Positions 25,583 through 38,400 of a DNA stretch of 64,000 bases are shown piece after piece. Both the position numbers and the translations under genes were made by a program. How positions within the stretch are numbered: position 1 is the stretch's first letter; each line of letters starts with the position of its first letter. A model generated the notes under the pieces. It saw nothing but the letters and a program-made list of their open reading frames with translations, did no database searches and was not told the DNA's origin. Source of the stretch: Vespa crabro (lineage: Eukaryota; Arthropoda; Insecta; Hymenoptera; Vespidae); contig NC_060961.1 in the NCBI RefSeq assembly GCF_910589235.1, positions 4,033,501-4,097,500 on the forward strand, in the 5' to 3' direction.

Positions 25583-25704
25583 GAATATTTTTGAATTAAA
25601 AATCAATTATTACGAATGCGACGAAAAGATAGTGAAAAATGTTATTTTCAACAATTTTTACTTTTCATTCGAAGTCGCAACTATTTTTAATTCCAAAGAT
25701 ATTC
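25583..25704. other. Long imperfect hairpin (about 122 nt)
   Basis: The segment folds back on itself: the left arm GAATATTTTTGAATTAAAAAT (25583-25602, plus one) pairs with a right arm ending at 25704, and pairing resumes near the centre where GAAAAATGTT faces AACAATTTTTAC. Bulges sit around 25605-25625. The arms are AT-rich, so part of the match may be compositional, but it extends over about 55 bases per arm. It could be a pre-microRNA-like hairpin, a tiny fold-back transposon relic or chance. Confidence 0.4.
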
Positions 25705-26549
25705 ATATTTAAATGGAAAATAAGTCAAAACTATTATATCCAAAGATTGATAAAGTGACTGACTTCGTTAATTTGATAGAATTAATATTTATACAATTGA
25801 TTGATAATAAATAATAATAATTTTTCTTATCTACTACGACTCGCACTCGTCTTATTACTCGTCACATGTTCATTGAAATTATGAATTGTTATATTTCGAA
25901 TAAGTATAATTTCGAAAAGGAAAGTCGTAGAGATATGAAACAAAGACTCTTTTAAATAATAAAATATCATCTATTTATTTACGTGCTATTTTTGAATACT
26001 ATTAATATATTAAAATTGAATTATATCAAAACTATACAATAAAAGAATAGTACCAATTGTCTCTACACGGACAAATTTAATAAATAATATGCATAAGAGC
26101 AATAAATTATATATAATATTTAAAACTTTAAACACGAATTGTATATTTTGTATAAATTCTATTCTATTTTAATAAAATGATAGATATTGAATTCAATTCT
26201 ATAATTTCCTTCGAGGGAAATATTTTCATTCGGTAGAATTGAAAATTCTTTTCAAGAATGAAATTCATTCGCTCGGCCAATTTCGACATAGAAAAAGTCA
26301 CAGTCGAGGGATTTATCTTTGGCTTGTTGTTCGATTAAATGGCAACGCGCGTATAATATCAAATTTACTTTCGTTTTGACACGGCTGCATGTTAATGCGT
26401 TGCACGGCGGTCAGGCAATGTCAAACACAGTATTTACGGGGCGAAGTCTGTAGCGGTCAGACGCGTGCACGTATACACGCGTAACATGTGTGTTTGTCGA
26501 ACGAGAAAACGTACTCCGTTTCACGAGTATTCGAGCAATCGAACGAAAT

Positions 26550-26570
26550 TTCTCTCTCTCTCTCTCTCTC
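26550..26570 (+). repeat. (CT)n microsatellite
   Basis: CT run within a pyrimidine tract to 26621. Confidence 0.9.
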
Positions 26571-26727
26571 CCTCTTTCTCTCTCTCTTTCTCTCTCTGTC
26601 TGTTTCTCTCTTTCTCTCTTTCGTGTACGCGCGCGAACGTGCAAAAACATCAGCCAGCAACTCTCGACGTGAATACATCGATCACAAGAGGATACGAGCG
26701 GATGACGGTGACGACTCGTCAAACTTG

Positions 26728-26729
<2 letters not shown>

Positions 26730-26809
<80 letters not shown>
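26730..26809 (+). repeat. (TTA)n trinucleotide repeat
   Basis: About 26 perfect TTA units. Confidence 0.97.
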
Positions 26810-28415
26810 CCATGATAAAAAATATTTCTCATTTTCATATTTTATAAGTACCCCCGAGAAATTAATTTCAATTGTTATTCTAAAGAAATTTATATGTGAA
26901 AAATAAAAGAACTACGTATAACTAATAGCCAAGTAAAAGACGAATTAAGAATGGAAGTTATAAACTTTCTTGAAAGTTTTAACCGTACTTCTGAAATGAA
27001 TTTTCTCGAATATACTAACAAGATCTATAGCGCGACTCGAGGCGATCCTTAAACGACGATTCAACGGCGTTTAAATAATGATCGTACTGACTTGGAGCCG
27101 AGGGCGAATCGAAAGATCAGGTGCACCAAAGAAAACTACTCCCGGAAATGAATTGAACCGAATTCCGGTAGGGCCAGGGAGTCGATTAGGGTGCAACCAA
27201 ACGGGAGATACGAGAGATTTCTCGAGGAGGAAAGGGACATCGACGACGATTTACTGTCCGTCGGTTCTATTCTTCGGTCATTTTCTTCTACAGTTTATCT
27301 CTTTCTCTCTTTCTCTCGTTCTACATCTTTCTCTCTGTCCCAAGGAGTTCTGACCCCGCGGAAAATCGAAGTGGATCTTGCCGTTTGGTATTAACATTTC
27401 CATCAAATTCTTCCGTTCCATAAAACAATTTGCGCTCAGTTTTTGCTCCGGTAAGGCGCGACGATTCAATCGTGATGCGATCAATGAACCGGAAGGTACG
27501 TACGAGTCTCTCTTCGCATTTGGGAAGAGTCGAAATGTCACGCTTGACGAGCGTACTACGGTCCTTCGAGAATACTCGTTAGACTGGAGTGTCTGCGAAT
27601 AGACTTTCGACTTGAAAATCAAGTTAAAACTCGAGAATATAAGCTGTATGTTAACTAAGTAATTAAATTAATCAAAAACAAATTATTTGTTCGATTATCC
27701 GTCGAGTTAATTTTATACCATTTAATATGACTTCTTTACGATATAACATACTTTTCCACTTACGATTAATAAATATATCTTATCAGAATTATTTTACCAT
27801 TCAATAATATTTCTTTCAAAGAGGAGATTGGTAAATGGACGTAATGTAATTATATTGAATTAAATTTGCGAAAGAACATCTTACGATCACATTCATTGGC
27901 AGATCATCTTATGTCGATGTAATAAAATAAAACAATTAGGTCTAGTTAGAAGGAGGTTCACACGCTTCGTTCGGAACGTTAGAATCCCCTCTATGAACTT
28001 AACATCGACTACTTCGAATTCCCAAGAGAAATCGTAGGTTGTGTCGACGGGCAGCATCAGTTTCAGGAAGCCACGTCGACCGATAAACTTTTTATTTAAT
28101 TACGCGATAGCTACACATCTGCGTACTTCTTTTCGACTACATTGCCAGCTGGAGAACTAAAAGTATTGGTGGCTTGGGAATACATTTCTCTATCCTTATT
28201 GTCCTCATCAAATCGGACGTGCTAGTATCAACTAAACTCGTTTTCTTTCTAATCGAGCACGATCCATCTATTAAACTACAAGCTGTAAAATGCTAATCGC
28301 AAAATGTTTGATCGCATATCGGAGAATGATGTATTTCAAAAGTAAATTGAAAATATTTCATATCGTATAACATTACGATAAAATAAATAAATATATATAA
28401 TAAATATATAAAATA

Positions 28416-28418
<3 letters not shown>

Positions 28419-28458
<40 letters not shown>
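28419..28458 (+). repeat. (TA)n microsatellite
   Basis: Perfect TA run preceded by AAATAAAT-type sequence. Confidence 0.95.
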
Positions 28459-28460
<2 letters not shown>

Positions 28461-28732
28461 TATATAGGTATAGGAAGAAGTATCTACTATTAAAGATAAA
28501 TGATGTCTCATGAAAAATTGTTCACCCGATCTTTCATCACTTCTTCAATTTTTCTACGTATCATTCGTTTTTATTTAATAAGAATTCATAATAATTTCTA
28601 CTTATCTCATATCTCACGTTATTATCTGATATCTCATGTAATTATTTGTCATTGCACATCCTTAATTCTTTTCTGAAATGATTGGAAAGAGCCATTATTT
28701 GAAAATTCAAAGATAAAACAAAATGGCTGGAA

Positions 28733-28770
28733 GTTGTAATCGATCCCACAACCGCGGATTCAATATCCGC
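28733..28770 (+). other. Two adjacent small hairpins
   Basis: GTTGT (28733-28737) pairs with ACAAC (28748-28752). One base later GCGGAT (28754-28759) pairs with ATCCGC (28765-28770) around a 5-base loop. Short stems, so chance is possible. Confidence 0.3.
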
Positions 28771-29419
28771 AAAGCGTCAAATTTAATTTCGTATATAGCC
28801 ATCACTATTTGTTCGTAAGCGGCTACGCGTAAAATACTCTCTCGCTTTTGCTATTGCTACCGAATCAATGTCGACGCTTTCTTTACACGGAACGAACCGT
28901 AAAATCCAGATTCCATAGGTATACATTCAACGGCGTTGCTCGGATCCATTTTCCTCGACGTTGTAAAGCTTATTTACTCAGGGAAAACAAGCGCTAAGCG
29001 CCGATCATTTAACGATGCCGCACCATCCAAGCTTCTCCCATTGATTCCGATCGAAGTTGTACTAACTGTGCAATCGTTTTCACCATATTACGAAAGAAAA
29101 TAATATACGAATGCGAATATCCTGTCGAGCCGTGCATTACGATTTGCCATATTGTCGGATATTCTCTCGCAATCAGCTGTGTTCCATCCATCGCGATTAA
29201 ATCAAACAATTAGTAAAATCCTTTCCCTTCTAATTACCGAGTCACATCCATGCTGGAGATTATCTTTCAAATACAACAAAGATAGATAACGTAGACATTT
29301 ATAAAGCGATAAAAAAATCTCTTTTAAAGTATCATTTTTGAGTATTCATATTAAGCGAAATAAATAAATACATGGAACATCTTTTAACCTGCCTATCTCT
29401 GTAAATCGTTTGTGCAAAA

Positions 29420-29660
29420 TCAATGAATGAATATGGAGAACGTATCGAAAGTCGGTGCTCTGTTATCGCGCGACAAAATCCCGCGATCCATATAACGTGG
29501 CCGGACCACAGAGCCATGAAATTTAATTCCATAAATGGCAATCGAACGTACATACGTAGCTTACGTATGTATTATATAAGCGTACGCAACGCGGCCCATG
29601 TTTGTACGGTCGCGCGTACGTGCAAACATTGGCGCGACTATAACGTCATAACCCAATAAC
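29420..29660. other. Palindrome-rich block with alternative stem-loops
   Basis: Seen: TACATACGTA (29549-29558) and TACGTATGTA (29562-29571) form a perfect 10-bp inverted repeat with a 3-base spacer. GCGTACGC (29580-29587) is a perfect palindrome. A hairpin at about 29596-29632 pairs CCATGTTTGTACG with CGTACGTGCAAACATTGG with few mismatches. GTCGCGC (29609-29615) pairs perfectly with GCGCGAC (29632-29638), which would compete with the previous hairpin. No simple repeat and no supported gene. Inference: a structured RNA segment or a protein-binding array. Confidence 0.4.
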
Positions 29661-31064
29661 TTGGTACGGTGAGATGAGGTCGGGATAAAGGGAGGAAGCT
29701 CGCAAGAGCCACGATCCTATCGAACGGCAAAATGATTTTTATTTGGTGAACACGTCGAACCGCAATCTATCGCGTCTTCTAACGGTACTGGATAATTACT
29801 TAGGCACGGCAATCAAGTAATGGATCCCATGTGTGCATCTCTGCATCGGTATCTCTACTATCTACACGCTTGAAACCGCGAGCGATCGCAATACACTGAC
29901 GAAACCGGTGACTATCATATGATTTTCGTATTATCCAGAGATATATCCAAAGATATATTCGAAAGACTTGGAAGATTCTTGTTTTTAGGTCAATTTTTAT
30001 AATCACTCTCCCTTTCTTTTCTTCGATTGTTATAATCGCTCTATTGTGTAATTATATGATAAAAATCTATTACATTTTAATGACAACATTAATTTTTTTC
30101 CAGTCCAATCTAACCATATACGATTATTAACATTTTTATCCATTATCCATTATCCATGTCAAAATTTAATGGCACAAAAACAATCAATTCCTTTTTCATT
30201 AATCAATACGATTCATTACGTACCAAAATGTTCTCTATATCGTGAATAAATTGAACAAAAAAAAAAAAAAAAGAAAGAAAGAAAGAAAAAAAAAAGAAAA
30301 AATTCACTTCCCATAAGAATCATACGGTAATTTGTATATATTTTTGTGTCGTTGTTATCACTAAATCTATAATCTGTATAAGATAAAAAGGATTTAAAAG
30401 ATAAAAAGGAATTTCATAATAAAATGCGTCTGCTCGCAATAAAAATTATAATACGTTCTCTTCTATATTATACGAAAGACGACCATTTCGGTGGTATGCT
30501 AAATCCTTAGAAATGCGCCTTGTCGCGCTTTACGATACAGCTCGTATCGAAGGTTCAACATTTACTCTCTTTAATGTCGATCGTTTGCGCTCATCGCAAT
30601 CATATCCATCGAGCGTGACTTTAACGTACGGAGTCTCTCAAAATCGACGTTTTCACGGTATCACGTCCAAAGTCGAAAGAGTTGAGAGCGTTCTCGAAAT
30701 TTGAAAATTTTATCGCGACGCGTCGCTAAAAGTGCTTTCCTACGCTTCTTCCTTTTCTTCCTCTATCATCTCTCCGCCGTATCCCTTTTCCTTTTCTCTT
30801 TCACGAGCGAACATTTGAATTTATTTTAACGCGCAAACCCTTCCACTCGAGCTCTTCTCGTTTTCTGGAATGCTTTCGAATCTTTTTTCTCTTTATTTTT
30901 TCTTTTCCTTTCTTTTACCTCTTTTTTTTTTTTGTTTTTTCTTTCTTTCCTTTTTTTTTCCCCAAAACATACGACCACACTGGATGATTCGGGTAAATGT
31001 GCTCGGTCTGCGACTTTTAAAACGAATCTCGTACCTCTTGAGATGCACAAGACTAAGAGAAAGA

Positions 31065-31066
<2 letters not shown>

Positions 31067-31134
<68 letters not shown>
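31067..31134 (+). repeat. (GA)n microsatellite
   Basis: Long GA run with two GGGA interruptions at about 31101-31107. Confidence 0.96.
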
Positions 31135-31138
<4 letters not shown>

Positions 31139-31342
31139 AGAACCGGTGTTCTTAAGGAGTTTTCGCGAGTTCTTACACGGCCAATAAAGCGCTGACAAAT
31201 GCTTTCGGCGACACTATCGTACGGGCCTATCTTCTCTCGGTGGCCATTTCCATTTCGTCTTGGACAGAACCAGTTCGCTCGCTTGGCCGACGGCCACCGC
31301 GAAATTTTACGCTCATTACAAGCAATTAAGGAACGCGCTCGC

Positions 31343-31345
<3 letters not shown>

Positions 31346-31382
<37 letters not shown>
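31346..31382 (+). repeat. (GA)n microsatellite
   Basis: Perfect GA run, then a purine-rich stretch to about 31525. Confidence 0.95.
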
Positions 31383-31385
<3 letters not shown>

Positions 31386-32075
31386 AGGACAGAGGAATAA
31401 AAGAAAAAGTTAGAAATCAAGGAGAAACGGACAAGATCGAGAAAGCAATCGGTATTCAAAAAGAGATGAGAAAAGAATTAGAAGATAGAAAAGAAAAAGA
31501 AAAAGCAAAGTCGAGAAAACCGATACCAAATGTCTCTCGCATGTCGAGATAAACTTCTCCGGACGTCGGGACTTACGAATGGTAATTTCAATCTGTAAGG
31601 ATTATCCGGATAACCGAGATAATCGATATTTATATCGATAGTACAAAAAGGGTCCGATGGAACTGGTGGATGAAGAGGAGCATGAGGAGGAAGAGAAGGA
31701 AGAACGGGCCGGTTGGATTTGGAGAAAAGGGGATAAAAGATCGTCAAGAGAAGTGCTTTGAAGGAACAGACTTAAGCCCTGGATATTATGATTCGTGATT
31801 CTTTGTATAAAAGTACACCAGCCGGTTGCTCCTTCTCCCAACCATATCGTTATCTTCCTTTACGACGATAACTGTTCGACTCTCTCTTTCTTTCCCTCTC
31901 TCTTTCTCTCTCTCTCTCTCTTTCCTTTATTCCCTTCTTTCTTTATTTCGCAGACGTGATATTTCCGAATTTATCGACCACCTAGCGGAAACCATTGGAT
32001 AAACTTTCTTTCTGAAATATCCGATCGTTTCAAAAAATTCATAATCCTGTTCTAGAAGTATGAAGTATTTACATT

Positions 32076-32113
<38 letters not shown>

Positions 32114-32132
32114 TATATATATATATATATAT
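32076..32132 (+). repeat. (ATATAC)n-(TA)n compound repeat
   Basis: Hexamer ATATAC units to 32109, then (TA)n. Confidence 0.93.
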
Positions 32133-34330
32133 GTCGAAAACAAAACAAAAAGATATATAAATACTTGTACAACTGTGATTGATTAAATGACGTTTTTGTT
32201 CAATCATATTCTGTTAAGCTTATTATAATCTTCATTTGTAGTTATAATAATAAAATCGAAGAATAAAATTGAGTAAAATAATGTTTTTGCTTACAATAAA
32301 TCTGATATAAAGTAAATGTGATATCTATGTGCATATATACATACATATGGAAGAAAAGCAGGAAAAGGAAACGATTAAATGCGATGTCGTTAATATCGAA
32401 ATCGATGGTCTAACAGATCAAATTTTCTCTCGTTGTTCCATCGTTTCGTTTAGTAAAGCTATTACAACTTTATTAAACCGCTCGTAGAAACGCAAACGTT
32501 TTTATTAAGCCGAAATTCCATATAAACGAATCTTTGCTTGAGAGTACCGATCGTTCGAGTTTTTATTGGAGTTTTAAAGGGATAGATTTGAAAGCCACTT
32601 ATATCGATTGCCCAATCTGATTTTTTTTTTCCTTCCTTTATTATTTTTCGGCTTTGAATTTCGATACAAGAATCGATATATCGTTTACCATAAAAGTATG
32701 CGAATCTCGGAGGTATCGTTATAAGGTAATAAAACGATATGTACTTTCTCCTTCTCCATCTGTTTTACAATCAAATGTTACTTCGTTCGAATCTCGTTCG
32801 TTGAGTATTATACGGAAATTGATTCTACCTATTGGAATTAAAACGGGCCAAACGAGGGATGCACTTTTCTGGGCAGTTTATGACGCGTTCTCTTCTCTCG
32901 TTCTTTTTACTTTTTTTTTCTTTTTTTTTTCTTTTTCTCTCTTTTCTTTTTTTCTTTTTTTTTTTTTTTTTATGTAGATACCGAGTACACGGGCGTATCG
33001 TTACGAGATAGCGAAATACGAATATAACGAAAATAACAACGAGGATATTTCTCGATCGCCGAGCAACGATTGTTTTACGATATTTCGTCGCCATTCATCG
33101 CCACGATGACGATTTTATAATTTTCAATTTTGTCGATAACTCCTGCTTCTCGGGTAAATGTACGTACCTACATATCTATATCATACACAATGCGAATGTG
33201 ACAGAGAATAAAATCAAATTGCATTATCTCGTTTTTACGCCGCGGTAAAACGAATGTTTCTCATGCTGAAAGCATTTTTTGCACGATTAAAATATGTATA
33301 AATATTTCTCGTGAGTCCCGCGCATTTTATTTCGTAACCGCGAGACTGAAAACTAAAAATTCAAATACGAATTTAACTAAGGTAAACTTTCAATTTTACA
33401 TTAATTTGACTTTTAAATCAAGTTTAACAATTCGTGACCGAGCAAGTTTGTCTTCTTTTTATTTTTAAGATAAGAATAATAATAGTTCTCTCTTGAAAGA
33501 ATCGACGCATATAATATAAAATCATAATGGTATGACGGTAACCTGCTTTTAACGAATTTTCAATGTCAAAAGAAATTATGCTTTTTCATTAAAAATAGAA
33601 TCAATCAGGATAATTCATTTTAGAAATAGCAAATAAGTTGCCACATGAAACCAGATGTATTATAGTGTTCTATACGAAACTCCCGCACATCTTACAAAAT
33701 GTTAGCTCGTTTCTGTGTACCCTGCGTCTTACAAAGTTACTATTTGGTTCTGTTACTGTAATATTTGCACAGAATCATGGACTCCAATTATCTAGATAGG
33801 AGAACGCGTAGGTAAGAAGGGGAAAGACTCAGCAAATGTACAGCGAAGAGTAGAAGATGGGAGAAGGGTGGACGAAGTTCCGTGAGTTGGAAGAATGAAA
33901 CGTTAGGGTCAGAAATGCCCAGAGGGTTGTTATTTTACCGAAAAACATTATATCTTGAGATCCTGATGGTTGGTCCTGACAACCCTTGAGATCGCCCTAC
34001 GATCATCCGTAATAATATTTATAGATTCGCCTGGGCATATTAGGATGAGTAAATCGTTTCCCTTTCTCATTCTCAGTGAACGAAAAGATTATTATACAAA
34101 GGGTAGATATATAATATCAAATTGATTCCGTACTATAAAATACGAAAATCCAAAAAAGAAAAAGTCCCTATACCGAACGTGTTAAGTGCGATCAAAAGGA
34201 TTTAAGACGAAGGACTGTTCAGACACTCGTCTCCTTTGAAGCGTTGACACTATCGTCTGCCTATCATTGAAGCACAAAGTGGCACTACGAGAAAAAGTGG
34301 TATGGATGCGAAGAGACGGAGATAGAGATG

Positions 34331-34334
<4 letters not shown>

Positions 34335-34372
<38 letters not shown>
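34335..34372 (+). repeat. (GA)n microsatellite
   Basis: Perfect GA run next to the GC-rich patch at 34450. Confidence 0.95.
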
Positions 34373-34377
<5 letters not shown>

Positions 34378-34449
34378 AGAAAAAAGAGGAAGGTAGAGAT
34401 TGGAAAAGTGGGCGAGAGTGGTAGAGAGCTCAGTGACTTTATGGTTGCG

Positions 34450-34930
34450 GCGGGTCGAACGTAAAAATCTATCAACAGACCCTTCTAGAGGACGACAAGG
34501 GGGATGAAGTGGTAGTGGTAGGTGGGAGAGGGTGGCAGCCGCGGGCGAGACAGCCGTAGCACCCCTCCGCAACAAGCGGTATTGACGAAATTGATTGCGG
34601 AGGGTGTATAACCGAGCTCTCTGCTCGGCGTGGGGTCGTACGGCTGGTAGGTGGCGAAACGCTGGCTCGGAGCCTGCTCGAGGCTCGCTTAGAGGGTAAG
34701 AGAAAGAGGGACCACGCTCCAGGCCTCGTTTCTCCTGCTAAAACGCAAAAGGGTGAGAAAACATTGTTACTAGCAGTTACTCTTGCGCGAGTACCACAAC
34801 CGCCTTCATCTTTCTCTAACCCTCTTCGTCTTCTCAATCGTCCTTTTTCAACCCCCTCTCTACCAGCAGCTACCAGTAGAGCTCCTCGACGTTGCTCGCG
34901 CGTTACATAGCCCCTAGGGATGCACAGAGA
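34450..34930. other. GC-rich patch, candidate promoter or untranslated exon
   Basis: About 480 bases clearly richer in G+C and CpG than the window, starting just after a (GA)n tract. A frame of 167 codons on the minus strand spans it but starts with TTG rather than ATG and shows no recognisable domain. A donor-like GAGGGTAAGA occurs near 34692. Either a transcription start region or an untranslated exon is possible; nothing here proves transcription. Confidence 0.25.
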
Positions 34931-35783
34931 ATCGAACGAATACTCCTCTGAACGAGAACGAGAAGAAAACCTCAAGGGTATCGACTTCGAAATCGCACCT
35001 TCAAATATATATATGTGTATGGGTGTATATATATATATATGTATGTATAACCTTTTTCTCTTTCTCTTCTTTCTTCTTGTTCTCTTTTACAACACCTTCT
35101 CTTCCTGATTGAGAATACATTTCAAAGCGACACGCGATTTGACCTTTTACCTTACTACACTCTTTTACGCGTTTTCGGCCAAGGAAACGCAACACAACTT
35201 GCTCCGTCTTTTTATCGCGAAACTTTGCCAAGATACGTGATAAGAAAAGTTTCCTTTACTCTTTTATGTTTCTGTTCTTTGTGACTCTTTCAAAACTACA
35301 CGCGACCGCTGATATTCTTTGGAAACTGGTCATGATATTGTAAGAACGTGCGACGTAAAAAAGGTTCTGTAAATGTCTCTAGTTATTTATTACAAATATT
35401 TACCTACGTTTGCCAAACACGTATCTACCATTTATTGAACTCGTTTAAATTTACTATTTATATAAAGTTTTGGCACACCGGCAAATAGCTCAGAATCGTA
35501 ACCCTTAAAAGAGACCGCAATCGGATCGTTATCTATCATAAACGATCTTAGCTGGATTTTGTCTACGAGCGTCATTCGTAGATTTAAAATACAGTGAAGG
35601 ATGTTCAGAGTCTGGCATCGATCCATTTGACCTGCCTGCTTGCCTGTCCGCCTGCCTGCAAGTATTGAATATTTTCCAAGAAACTGCAAGGATATTTTAT
35701 AGACTTTGCAATTTCTCCGCTTCAGAAAATGTAGATATTGAATGGATAAACGGCTTGTCATGCTTGTCTCGAAAGTTCAGTGG

Positions 35784-35896
<113 letters not shown>

Positions 35897-37879
35897 CCCA
35901 AAACTTTCAACGTCTCGCCGTCCGTGAATTATTCTATTTATCCCATATCAAAACTCGATGATGTCGGATTTTTGTAACCGAATCTTATTTAAGATATCGA
36001 TATATCGAACGAAATTTAAATTATTAAAATCCAGTTATACGGCTAATAATTAATATTATTAATAATAATAATGTCGCGCTAGACGTTAAATTTGTTGACT
36101 CTGCACCAATATAATTCTGTATTATCAAAATTTACGATATTTCAAGCTATTGTCTTAGATATTAAGAAAAGCCACATAGACGAAGACATTTTGTTAAATC
36201 GAATTAACGATGCGTAATGCATCATCGATGATAAGATAATCCAAAAAATAGAACGTGGTCATTGGATTATCGGGGACATGGATGAACGATCTCGTAATGT
36301 TCCTCGATTATCGTAAAATCACATTTTTCCAATGCTTAACCATTCGAAATGGTCCAACTAGGTCAAAGATTCCAATGACCCATTAAATTTCCGATATATA
36401 TTGGGAAACAAAGAGATAGAGCAAGTGAGAGTGAGAGAGAGAGAGAGAGAGTTAGAGAGAGAGAGAGAGAGAAAGAGAGAAAGAGAGAAAGCGAGAGAGA
36501 GAAAGGAGGAATAGGCATGCTTAATTCATTTCACTCGTGCTAGTTTCACAAACGAACTTGTGAAATGGATTAATTTCTAAACGAAATTGACTTAAGCTCA
36601 ATACGAGCAGAAAGAATGTTGAACGTTTTATTGAAGAATTAATAACAGTTGAATGGAATGTTTCAGTTTGAATAGAATGGAATACGGTGATCGTAGAAAC
36701 TATCAAAGCTAAGTCTCGATATATTTCGACGAAAATTATAAACGTTTTTTATGTTTAAAACATATATCGCCTATGTTTAGAAAAATAACAAGTGTTATTA
36801 AGTTCGTTTTGTTATATTAATAAATAAAATATTTAATGTCGATTTATTTTAGAAAAAAAGCAATCGCGTGATCTTTGTCGTACAACTTTTATAAAAAAAA
36901 TATAAGTAAAATAGTTACTTAATTAAGTTAGGTTATCGAATCTTTCAGAATCTTTAAACCACGAAACTACAAAGTGACTATATTTTCTCTTTTTCAGAAA
37001 TACCATTTTTCTTTTGCGACATCCTCTTACGTTTCTTTGTTCATTTCACCAACTCGCAAGAATTTGCCATTCTTCTTTCCTTACCAACTTTTCTCTCCTT
37101 CTCTAAGAAAGAAGCTAAAGTATCGTCCTTCGTATCTAACGGTGTAACATTACATATTATATTCCCACCAGAGAACAGTCCCTGCTCACCCTTCTGCATT
37201 TTTCTTATCATATTTCTACTGAAGGATCTGCCATTATGGTTTTCGGAAGTGGGCAGTACATTAAAGGGACGGCTATTTTCCGATATTTATGAGCCAAGAT
37301 CAGCCCTCTCGCGGAATGGGTAGGCACGTCGAACGTAGTCTTTGCGAAGGGAAAATCGTCGGAACGACTGTACTTATGTTAAATAATTCCAACGATAAAT
37401 CTTATAGCTTAAATCGTGGAAATCGATTCTAAAATATATAGCTTTTGATCTGAAAAATACGAAAACTGTTAAGTATTTTGAACATCGAGATAAAAGAGAA
37501 AATATACAACAAAGAGCCATTATTGTCCTTGTTAGAGGAGATGTCAAAGAATTTTAACTTTAATATTCTTTCTAATAAGTAGTCTTAAAGTCCCTCTTAT
37601 CGAGAGGCATTGAAATCGTACAAGTTTTCTTTATGGGATGAATATCGAGACGGTTATAAGCTACTTCGGTGGAAGCGAATTTGAAGGAAAAGTTTTCGAA
37701 TAGCGAATTAACGATAATGTAGCTGAATGTTCGAAAGGAAAACAGGACCGCGCAAGAATTTCGATGTTAAGCCGTTGTCGTTGTAGCATTGAAAACCCCT
37801 CGGGAATTCGAAGTGCCAGCTCTCTACCTTTCGCCTTCATTGATATCGGGAGTGTACGTGTATTTGTATAGTATTAAAA

Positions 37880-37917
37880 CTTGAAACTCCGTCCGAGGTC
37901 TAGTCTGGAGTTTTAAG
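37880..37917 (+). other. 11-bp stem-loop
   Basis: CTTGAAACTCC (37880-37890) pairs with GGAGTTTTAAG (37907-37917) over 11 positions, one of them G-U, around a 16-base loop. It lies in a non-repetitive stretch at 37780-37960 that has no supported gene. Confidence 0.35.
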
Positions 37918-38354
37918 CTCCGAAAGTTCCTGTCCTCCTTTCAGTATTTATGCCCCGCGTATTTCAAAAGCTTTTGTCCGTGAGGTCTGCAAAGCTCATT
38001 GGGTTAGTCAAACACATTTATCAACGTGTAGTAACGCCTATAACTGGAACAATTTTCATTAATCTACGACGAGTTCTGAGTTTACATGTCGACTTAATAA
38101 AATCTTTTTTTTTTATTCTATTTGTCTCCTATTCTAATTAAACATATATACATACGTTTAATATAAATAATTAATAATTTATCCAATATCTTTCATTTGT
38201 CTCGATGAATGATTTTCAATGAAGTAATAAATAATAATAAAAATTATGGGTATCTACTGTGCTTGGCTAAAAGGATGATGCTTCGGTCAATCTATACAGG
38301 TATAAAGATGTGTATACGTGTAAAGGATAAACATAAAGGCGTGCACGCATCATG

Positions 38355-38355
<1 letters not shown>

Positions 38356-38393
<38 letters not shown>
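38356..38393 (+). repeat. (GA)n microsatellite
   Basis: Perfect GA run, interrupted after 38393. Confidence 0.95.

Positions 38394-38400
<7 letters not shown>

Larger units (their letters stand above)
22770..28460. other. Non-coding, microsatellites in AT-rich spacer
   Basis: No supported gene. Contents: (AG)n at 22770-22809, GGAA repeats at 22920-22947, (GA)n at 24127-24171, (GA)n then (GTGA)n at 24937-24991, (CT)n at 26550-26570, (TTA)n at 26730-26809 and (TA)n at 28419-28458. 23230-23760 and 25420-26250 are AT-rich with nothing recognisable except the hairpin at 25.6 kb. 27070-27600 is balanced and non-repetitive; the frames crossing it have no known domain. Confidence 0.6.
28461..31066. 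other. Non-coding, repeat-poor
   Basis: The longest stretch here with almost no microsatellites; only an A-rich run at about 30258-30300, pyrimidine tracts at 30880-30960 and a 7-base tandem (ATCCATT) at 30138-30157. 28720-29210 is balanced in composition and contains small hairpins and an unproven 60-codon minus-strand frame (29009-29191). 29420-29660 is the palindrome-rich block. Confidence 0.55.

Noticed and set aside
34472..34975. 167-codon minus-strand frame
   Set aside because: Begins with TTG; the frame stays open because the patch is GC-rich; no recognisable domain.
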